Shown: positions 56,498 through 64,000 of the stretch, piece after piece
Layout of the letters: each line of letters begins with the position of its first letter
How positions within the stretch are numbered: the first letter of the stretch is position 1
Assembly (NCBI GenBank): GCA_031213475.1
Contig: JARUPZ010000035.1
Coordinates: 157,501 to 221,500 of the forward strand
Direction: 5' to 3'
Length of the DNA stretch: 64,000 bases
Origin: Nereocystis luetkeana
Lineage: Eukaryota > Sar > Phaeophyceae > Laminariales > Laminariaceae
The notes under the pieces: model-generated
Databases searched by the model: none
Seen by the model: the letters and a program-made list of their open reading frames with translations, nothing else
Told to the model about the DNA's origin: nothing
Translations under genes and position numbers: made by a program

Positions 56498-57629
56498 GTA
56501 TAGAACTACATACTTAGATCACAACCCCTGAGCGTGCTCCGTTGGTGCATCCCTGGCCTCTCAGAGCTCCCACTTCCAAACCGCCTCCTTTCATTACTTG
56601 CCGGACCTTTCCAGCAGTTCTTTGTTTTCTCGGTACTTTCTTCCTTTTTTCTTCTTTCGTTTCGTGTGCGTGCGTGTTCTCTGAGCACGGCATCGCGGGA
56701 GGACCCGGCACCGTCGCGGGTGTCAGCGGGTGCTGGCGGGTAGAGGGGGGGTTGCAAGGAGCGCGGTCGCCGCTTTCGTGCCTAGGCGTCGCGTGTGCCT
56801 CGAGACACGAGGGATGCATGAACGGGCTTTGTCTGGCTTCGATTTATGATTTTTGATAGAGTATGTACGAGTTATGAAGGTCGTTCGGGAGGGCAAGATA
56901 ATATTCAAGCGGTGCTTATTTTTGCGACCACGCTGAAGTTGGAAGGGGGAGGTGTGCAGTTTGAACACCAACGTTATCGAGCTGGCGAACGACGGCCACG
57001 GTGAGCACCGGGCTTCACGCGAGGCGGGCGACGGGGCTGATTGTGGCAGATAGTGATAAAGGCTTTACCCGGACCGAATCGGTAGCGAGGTGGTCGCGAG
57101 AGGGGCGGGCGGCGTACGAGGCTGAGAGAGAAGCTCTTCTGTGCGATTTTTTCTTTTTTTTTTTCGACCGGGTGTAAGGTGTTCTAATCAGGCAGAAAAA
57201 TATTACACGAGAGGGGACGGGGATTTTTCCCTTTCCGAGTTTTCGGTTTCATTTTCATTGTTTTTGCTGCTGTGCCGTGCTGTGCTTTCGCTTTCTTCGT
57301 ACATACAGTACAGACATAGAGCATATCGAAAGAAGAAAATAAGTACAGACAGTAGTAGTACCCTACGTGGGGTATGTACGTACGTACGGCATCCGCGACG
57401 CGAAGCGTATGTGTGGCATCCAAGCTAACGTCGGAGCTGTTTTTTTCCTGAAGCATGGTGGCAGGACTCTTGGCATTATCAAGTCGCCGGTTTGCAATTA
57501 CGATCCTTGAAAAAACTAAACTCAATCGTGGACCTCTGTTCGGTTCGCATGATTTTATGTACTTTTTTCCTTCCTGAGCGAGCGTAGCGGGCGGCGTAGG
57601 CCGCCCGCGGAGCGAAGCGCCTTGTATAT
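56498..57629. repeat. 1.13-kb dispersed repeat D, copy 2
   Basis: Near-identical to 2971-4102, same start, same end and same terminal stem-loop (57586-57604). The flanks differ. It starts right beside a TACCTGGTATA palindrome, as copy 1 lies near TACCTGG. Confidence 0.8.
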
Positions 57630-57749
57630 ACATATATATATGTGGAAGGCAGGGTCGGAGATATCGTAGATCTCGTAACACGCACGTGCGAAGGACACGT
57701 CACCGGTCAAGTAATATCATAATCTCGGGTCTCGAGCGGTCTCACATCA

Positions 57750-57977
57750 TTGATGGTGCAGACCCGTTCTCGGGAAGATAGCTATCGGGAGATACGTAAT
57801 CCGTCGCAGACTCTCGGCACCAAAAGGGAGCCCCCACAGAGTCAGTCTAGCACTAGCATCTCCTTGCTCTATATCAACGAAGAATTCTTCTCGGCTTACG
57901 TCGGCCGTAACGACGGCTACAAGGGACCCTCGCTCCGCGACCTCATCACGGCGACGTCTCCGCGGCTTCTACCCTAA
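57750..57977 (+). CDS. 75-codon ORF inside the TRIM 5' LTR
   Basis: MMVQTRSREDSYREIRNPSQ... ends ITATSPRLLP. It is open in both LTRs with a single residue difference (S7/P7). The LTRs are so similar that this alone proves no selection. No homology recognised; probably fortuitous. Confidence 0.25.
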   Translation: MMVQTRSREDSYREIRNPSQTLGTKREPPQSQSSTSISLLYINEEFFSAYVGRNDGYKGPSLRDLITATSPRLLP

Positions 57978-58385
57978 GACATCTCCGCGACGACCCCGGT
58001 ACGAACGACCAGCGCAGGTACTACATCTACATTGGTGACCACCGTGGGATTCGAACCCACGAGTACGAATGCATGACGACCTGATCGCCGGACAGGTTTT
58101 TACCACCCGTGTTTACTCAATACATCGGCTATAAGGAGTGGATGAACGCATGTGAAGGCTGCTGTGTTTCGATCGGATAAATTAACACCCTGCTTCCTAA
58201 CTAATCATCCTCCCGATGGCCGCCACAAGACCATCCCCAGCTAAGATGGCCTTGCGGCGAATAAAGAGGGGGGCGATGTGGAAGGCAAGGTCGGAGATAT
58301 CGTAGATCTCGTAACACGCACGTGCCAAGGACACGTCACCGGTCAAGGAATGTCATAATCTCGGGTCTCGAGCGGTCTCACATCA

Positions 58386-58613
58386 TTGATGGTGCAGACC
58401 CGTCCTCGGGAAGATAGCTATCGGGAGATACGTAATCCGTCGCAGACTCTCGGCACCAAAAGGGAGCCCCCACAGAGTCAGTCTAGCACTAGCATCTCCT
58501 TGCTCTATATCAACGAAGAATTCTTCTCGGCTTACGTCGGCCGTAACGACGGCTACAAGGGACCCTCGCTCCGCGACCTCATCACGGCGACGTCTCCGCG
58601 GCTTCTACCCTAA
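58386..58613 (+). CDS. 75-codon ORF inside the TRIM 3' LTR
   Basis: Same product as 57750-57977 with P7 in place of S7. Confidence 0.25.
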   Translation: MMVQTRPREDSYREIRNPSQTLGTKREPPQSQSSTSISLLYINEEFFSAYVGRNDGYKGPSLRDLITATSPRLLP

Positions 58614-59329
58614 GACATCTCCGCGACGACCCCGGTACGAACGACCAGCGCAGGTACTACATCTACATCTACATATATGTAGTTAACGCAGAGAAGGAAA
58701 TCATCCCATGGCGGTGCATATCGCGGAAGCAAGAAGGTATTGCCAATAAAAAACTCAAAAAAAAAAATGTACGTCAAAGACTCATGACTGCCAAGAAATA
58801 AGGCGGTTACTCGGCCGAGTGGTTTTCATCGTCGGCTGAAAATACGGGAAGAAAAAACGTCCCTCCTACCGTTCGTAGCACCAGTCCTTACTGGGGCCAG
58901 TCCTCACCGGTGCGAGAATCTCGGGGTGCAAGAGAGTGCTTGCTTGGCAGCAACGTCCGGAACCGACGATGGGTAGGTACAGTATGTGTGCTTGCTGAGA
59001 TAAAAAGGAGTTCCTCCTATTTTCGGTCTACAAGTACGCATCCGCCAGTAGTAGTCCACACACACGGAGAAGTTACGACGAAACGACCGAAAGAGGCGTC
59101 GAAAATAGCCTGTGCATGGAGCGGACCTTACAGTATTGCTGGGTACAGCAGTCGTGGTCCCGCGATAGTGCAGTGCCCTTTAGGGCGGATCCCCGGTTAA
59201 GTGTGGGTCCCCAGTTTGGTGCGGTGATGTTCGCTCGTCACCTCGTACTCGCATCATAGTCGTATATATATACCTCGTCTTGCAGTACTACAGTGCCGCA
59301 CTACATTGGGAGAATTACATACAGGGGTT

Positions 59330-59480
59330 GTTGGAAGGACTACCCTGGGCTGGATAGTCGACCAGTCTTTTACCCCTACAGCTCAGTAGGTACCACCTTC
59401 ACATTTGACGTCGTCGAGGACACAGGTTCAAATCTCACTTCGAACGTTTCTTTTATAGAAACGCTTGTTTGTGTGTGTAA
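59330..59480 (+). mobile_element. tRNA-derived SINE T, 5' part
   Basis: GGACTACCCTGGGCTGGATA, A box TACAGCTCAGTAGG, B box AGGTTCAAATCTC, then CACTTCGAACGTTTCTTTTA as in the unit at 44756. Confidence 0.65.
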
Positions 59481-59494
59481 TCATATGCCATGTA

Positions 59495-59665
59495 GAGAGG
59501 AAGAAGCAGGGATGCCGATGCTGGGGAGGATACGCTTCTTCTTGGCAAAGTTCTTCTTGTTGCTTATCTCAAGAGAGCTCAATGAGAGAGACCGAGATCA
59601 GAGTGACACAGAGGGGGACAGTCGAGGACCAGATTGCCCCTGAACCATGTATCTTCATACATGCA
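59495..59665. repeat. Dispersed repeat E, copy 1
   Basis: Matches 61248-61435 at roughly three quarters of positions (GATGCCGATGCTGG-GAGG, TTCTTCTTG-AAAGTTCTTC, CCTGAACCATGTATCTTC-TACATGCA). It directly follows SINE T sequence here but not in the other copy. Class unknown. Confidence 0.5.
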
Positions 59666-60069
59666 CAATCTACAACCTGTTGCATTTTGTCGCCTTGGCT
59701 GTCAGTAGTGGTGTGGTTGCGGTTGTCTCTGTCCTTGTGCTGTTATCATAGAGCAGCGGCATTCGTTTGTGTCAAGAGGGTTGTTTGCGTCGTTTATTTA
59801 GCGGTTGTTTCGGGTGTTTGTGCCACACCAGGTACTTACGTATAGTATGTACCAGGTGTCTAATCGTAATAATGGCGGTTGGATTTTTCTGAACTTTAGA
59901 TTTCGCGAGGTTGATGGTGCCATTCACCCCTTCGCTGGTGGAGCATGCTGATCATCATATCTTTTAAACCAAATGGTACGAAGCAGTACAGCTAGACGTT
60001 GCCCTACGTTGCTATTAAGAAACGCGCGGTGCCTTGCCACGCGACGATATCTGTACAAAAGTAAGACCT

Positions 60070-60240
60070 TGTGAAGGTGTTAACTGCTGAGCTATAGGGG
60101 TAAAAGTTCGATCGACTGCCCAGCCCAGGGTTACCCATATAACGCTGTCCACCCCTCTGAACGGCGGAATCTTTGGGGCGTCCGTACCGTAGAAGGCCGT
60201 ACGCTGACCTACCCGCTTCGTTTCAATACCTGGAAAACCA
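60070..60240 (-). mobile_element. tRNA-derived SINE T, inverted copy
   Basis: On the minus strand it holds GCGTACGG and CTTCTACGGTACGGACGCC, TCCGCCGTTCAGAGGGGTGG and then GGGTAACCCTGGGCTGGGCA and CCCTATAGCTCAGCAGTTAA, the same order as the dimer junction at 45000-45090. This implies that the mobilised form included a dimer. Confidence 0.6.
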
Positions 60241-60560
60241 GGGAGATAGATGTGTATTTAAGGACCGCACGCACATGTGATGGTATCATGTACCATAAAA
60301 CGGCGCAATACGTACCGGTATGAGAGAACGTAAGGGGTCATTACGAGGTGTGGGGTAAATTTATGGCTTCGTTTAGTTTGTTTTGAATAGCCTCACCTTC
60401 GACTCCCCTTTTCGATTTCTGGGATAATATGGTCGTCATCCTTGATCGTCGTATGGTATGCATCTACGACTATTCAGGGTGGGCTAATGTGATGGTACCA
60501 CGTACCAGTAGGTATTAAGCGGTGCAACGCGTACCGCTACGAGAGAACGTGACGTGTTAC
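60150..60560. repeat. Short direct repeat pair
   Basis: GTGATGGTATCATGTACCAT..GGCGCAATACGTACCGGTAT GAGAGAACGT (60278-60330) and GTGATGGTACCACGTACCAG..GGTGCAACGCGTACCGCTAC GAGAGAACGT (60490-60550). Confidence 0.5.
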
Positions 60561-61154
60561 TAACGGAAACGTCTCCGTAGATTGTATCTGTATGAGGAGA
60601 CAGTCAGACACGTACTACGGGTATACGAGCACGTCACGTGCTAGTAACAGAAACATCCTGTACCAGGTATGTTTTTGTTTTGCCTTTAACGCACACCGTG
60701 CTGACCGTACTCGTAGTATTGAAGACCAATACTTAGCCTGCTTCTTTGCAGCTTTGCCTGTTTTTGCAGTTACTTATTTGGATACGCACTATTAATACAC
60801 CCCTGGCAAGTATTATGCATATATATACCTGGTACAAGGTGTGCCTCCGGGACGTGTCTGAAGGGCAATGGCGCAAGCATGAATTGAAAACGATACAGCA
60901 TGCACATCATACGCGTATGATACAATATTCCATTACGACGTTACGAAATATCTACATATTACTGTTATACACACAAACAGGTACAGCAGTAGTATTAATA
61001 GACCCTTCTAGAGCTTCCCCTGCTTTTTTGGAGGGAAAAAATACATACATGAACCAGAGCGTTTTCGTTCATTTCATTCAAAGCTATTTTTTATAGTGCA
61101 CCCCTTGGCAGTACCGTTGCACTAACAGCCTCGAGTTGCATACCGGTACGCGTT

Positions 61155-61220
61155 TAGCCAATACGGGCATGCGAGTAGCCGCCGGCGGGCGTCAGCCCAC
61201 CGCGGCGAAGTCCCCCTTGT
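61155..61220. repeat. Terminus related to repeat D
   Basis: GTAGCCGCCGGCGGGCGTCA GCCC, CCGCGGCGAAGTCCCCCTTG TATATATA shows the same stem-loop plus CCTTGTATATA ending as repeat D with different sequence upstream. Confidence 0.4.
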
Positions 61221-61247
61221 ATATATAAGTACCTGGTCGTAAAAATG

Positions 61248-61435
61248 TGCCCGATAGAGGAGGGCACAGGAATGTCGATGCTGGCGAGGGCACGATTCTT
61301 CTTGATAAAGTTCTTCGTGTTGTTTATTTCATGGAGAGCTCGAAAACGGATTATTGCGAGAACCGAGAGAGACGAATGGTGCCAGTCAAGTACCAGACTG
61401 TACCCTGAACCATGTATCTTCGTACATGCAAACCT
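61248..61435. repeat. Dispersed repeat E, copy 2
   Basis: See 59495-59665. Confidence 0.5.
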
Positions 61436-62384
61436 GCATGATATACGGAGACGTTTCCGATACTATGGAGCGTTATGTGATCTCATATATACGTGTAGTA
61501 CGTATTGTACTATGTTCGCATACTGGTACGTATTGCACCCTTTCATATCTACTATAATACTACAAGATCCCATCACCTTAGCCTACCCTGAATAGTCGTA
61601 AATGTGGATCACACCACGATAAAAAAGGATGCTAACTACTATCATCCCATATATCGGAGACGGGGGCCGACCGCGCGGCTAAACAAAATTAAAGAGGTCA
61701 TAACTCTACCCCACACCTCGTCATAATGCGGCTTCGACGCCTCACGCGTGGTACACAAGCGCCATACCAGAAACAAACTACGACATATGCCAACGGGAAG
61801 CGGGCTACGACGAAGAATTTTTGGAGTACCGAATTGACGAGTTTCCGAGACCTTGTCGGGTTTGCTACATTTATTCAGTTTGATCAATGTCTCCATATTG
61901 CCACAATGTAATATTTCACCCCCGCATTATGCAAGGGGGGGGTCCCGGCGTCCCGGCCACCTGTTTATTTATAACCCTGGAATGCACTACGAAAACCACG
62001 TTCATTCCTATACGTGTACCTGGTGTGATACATACAGACATATACCGGCATATCGGTATATTTCACAGGCAGTAGAAGGAATGGACCGGACGAAGGTGTG
62101 TACCTGGTCGTACGCATTCTGTCCGTTGGGTTCCGGTGTTCGATACAACTATGTACGCACTGCAATACCAACGACAAGACACAGCAGTAGCACTCGTACT
62201 CTCAATTTCAGGCTCCTAATTTTCGAGTCGTTGGCTTCGAGGCCTGTCCATCCTTCTGAATGGCTTCGGGATAGCTTATTCGACGTATTTATGAACTTGA
62301 TACGCACCCACTTACAGTTCCTACTACTAATACTCGTAATAATAGTATCACTTGAAATAAACAACCCACAGTGATTCATATAAT

Positions 62385-62720
62385 TGCTTATACGAAGTGT
62401 ATTGAAGCATTGACCAATGAGCGGTTGACACGTCGGGTGATGTTTAGGACGATGGACGGTGGGAAGAACCCGGGGCCAGGCCGACCAGATAAAAACTGGG
62501 CCCAATGTCTAGCAGACGACCTCAAGGTCTTTCAAGCCACCGTGGGGTCCACGGAAAGCTCTCCTTTGCTGTTCGGAGTAGAGACGTCGTTAAGGACGAG
62601 GGCGGCTAGGAAGAGTGGGAATTGGTGCCGGGGGGGTCGTCGAAGCGGTGGACTATTTGATGGTGAGGTGGCTCAGGGACAAGGCGGAGAGAAGTTGGCT
62701 ACGCCACGCAGCTTAGGACG
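62385..62720 (+). pseudogene. Retroelement polyprotein C-terminal remnant
   Basis: A 120-codon frame whose core MDGGKNPGPGRPDKNWAQCL, ADDLKVFQATVGSTE resembles the GxGRPxKxW..C..DDL motif found near the C-terminus of non-LTR retroelement proteins. Surrounding residues show no further domain. Probably a fragment. Confidence 0.5.
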
Positions 62721-62819
62721 CCAAGATCGGTGACAAGGGGAGGGGGGGGGGCACCGTACTGATACAGCTGTCGACAAGTGCTGAAAATAAATGATAGATC
62801 GGGTGGCAAGGTATTGATC

Positions 62820-64000
62820 CGACTCTACCACGAAATATAGTAGTTTTGGGTGTCCCGGAAGAATACGTGCGGGGGCGGGCAATGAAGGTACTGAGGGGTG
62901 GGAGCGCGGACTGCCTTGCGCGCTGCCTCGCTAACATGCCCGACAAACAAGCAGCGGTCCTCATCGCCATGGAATATCTCGGGCAACGAACGAGCTACCT
63001 CGAAAGGGATCTGGACCCGGGGCCATCCTTCGAAGCATGCAGAAGGGCAGACATCGGGGCACAGTGGGCGTACGAGAAAATCTTCGAGCTACCGGGAGCG
63101 GCGGAGGCACAGCCGCTTTTCCAGGAGGGGTGCCCGGATAGTCAGCCGCCTATTAAACCTTACCAGCTAGCCCAAGCACGCCTTCTACGGGAGCGGGAGG
63201 GTTAGGGCTGCCATCGACAGAAGCGAGAAGAATGACGGGATCCATCGGGAGCAGAGTGGGGATCTTGCCGGAGGTTCTAGCAGACCTCACAAGCCCGCCA
63301 GGAGATGAAGTCAGGAGGGGGCTCCCGGAATCGAGCATCATTGCTCAGCTGGGGCAGCTTGCGGGAGATTCGAGACACAGGGGGGGGGGCAAAGAAAGCG
63401 ATGGTGGGCCTTGTCCCCGAATCTTGTCTGGAATGGGGTCCAGGCGCAGAAGGGGACCTCTCCCCAAGCTCTCCCCAAGGCCCCATAGGCCAACACATGC
63501 TTGTTGCGCACGTCGCCGTAACAATAGTTCACGCGAAGCCCAGCAGAAATTGGGCAAGCTCGTGAATGAAGGTTGGCACGCTACCCATACTGCTTCGCTG
63601 GGGAAGCTACCGGAGACGGCACACCCCCCCGGACCGGGCGACTCGCTGGGTGGGATCGAGACCAAGGCCTTCGCCAAGGCTCGCGATTGGAGTCTATAGG
63701 GGGCAGGAGCCACGGCATACCTTCGGGCGAGGTCAACGGACTTACTCCGTGTCACCCGCAGCAGAGTTCGTGGGCACGAGAAGGCGGTTCATTGGGATAA
63801 AGGAACACGTGGCCTTGAGGTGCCCCTGCTGCAATGCAGTGGGCGTGGACACTCGCCACGCGCGCATCTGTCCCAGAGCAGGGGCGCAGGTAGATCAGCA
63901 TCAACCGCTTGTCCACGCGATGTCCCGTACGTTGAAGCGGCTAGGAATTCGACACCAAGAGGAGAGCGGCAAACCGTTCTCCGCAGACCGAAATCTGCAG
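62820..64000 (+). pseudogene. Degenerate non-LTR retrotransposon ORF, C-terminal part (runs off the edge)
   Basis: 62846-63203 reads DKQAAVLIAMEYLGQRTSYL and, later, KPYQLAQARLLREREG; a one-base frameshift then restores GLGLPSTEARRMTGSIGSR and VGILPEVLADL. This is the conserved post-RT region (QAxL..R.GGLGL..A..A) of LINE proteins. Near the right edge a third frame gives RCPCCNAVGVDTRHARICPR and QPLVHAMSRTLKRLGI, the C-terminal zinc-binding motif seen in the same proteins. Several shifts mean it is not functional. It is a different family from the LINE at 38930. Confidence 0.65.

Larger units (their letters stand above)
57641..58673 (+). mobile_element. TRIM: miniature LTR element
   Basis: LTRs of 391 bp (57641-58031 and 58277-58667) start TGTGGAAGGC and end CATCTACA with five or so differences. 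The interior is only about 245 bp. One base after the first LTR comes TGGTGACCACCGTGGGATTC, complementary to a tRNA 3' end with CCA and T arm (primer-binding site); just before the second LTR is AAAGAGGGGGGCGA (polypurine tract). The target duplication is ambiguous because the flanks are (TA)n (4 bp TATA if the end includes an extra TCTACA). No gag or pol. It has inserted next to the right end of repeat D. Confidence 0.88.

Overview
The window is eukaryotic nuclear DNA. It has large spliced genes with GT-AG introns, many trinucleotide repeats that run in frame as homopolymers, and a dense, varied load of transposable elements. The spliced molybdenum-cofactor sulfurase, the CAG/CTG-rich GC-balanced sequence and the retroelement types fit a stramenopile, most like a brown alga (Ectocarpus-type). 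That assignment is inference; no marker gene proves it.

Layout. (1) Positions 1-1491, minus strand: the last visible exon of a gene whose protein carries two copies of a 35-residue EKxE/SAP-like (ARMET/MANF C-terminal-like) motif separated by a long Ala/Glu-rich linker; it runs off the left edge. (2) 2.1-5.78 kb: intergenic, with two TTAA-flanked MITEs and the first copy of a 1.13-kb repeat. (3) 5785-32866, plus strand: one 27-kb molybdenum-cofactor sulfurase gene (MOCOS/ABA3 family), which I resolve into nine exons whose reading phases all agree, encoding about 1547 residues. It contains the NifS-like PLP domain followed by MOSC_N and MOSC domains, with Gly/Asp-, Pro- and Ala-rich insertions. 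Its introns, especially intron 1 (9.0 kb) and intron 5 (7.5 kb), are filled with repeats. (4) 32.9-64 kb: no host gene recognised. This part is a mosaic of retroelements: a degenerate LINE, two members of a gag-only LTR family (one intact with a 5-bp target duplication), a miniature LTR element (TRIM), tRNA-derived SINEs, palindromic satellite arrays, the second copy of the 1.13-kb repeat, and remnants of another LINE at the right edge.

The most unusual system is a LINE and an abundant short element that share a GAGTAC-(C)n 3' end. Many copies are truncated at variable 5' points but keep the poly(C) end, as expected for target-primed retrotransposition that uses a poly(C) rather than poly(A) tail. 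Other notable items are a 2.36-kb element with 23-bp terminal inverted repeats and a perfect 8-bp target duplication whose interior is an array of short palindromes; a gag-only Copia-like element with near-identical LTRs; a TRIM whose LTRs each keep the same 75-codon ORF; and a very common short palindrome, TACCWGGTA, that appears as small insertions inside other repeats.
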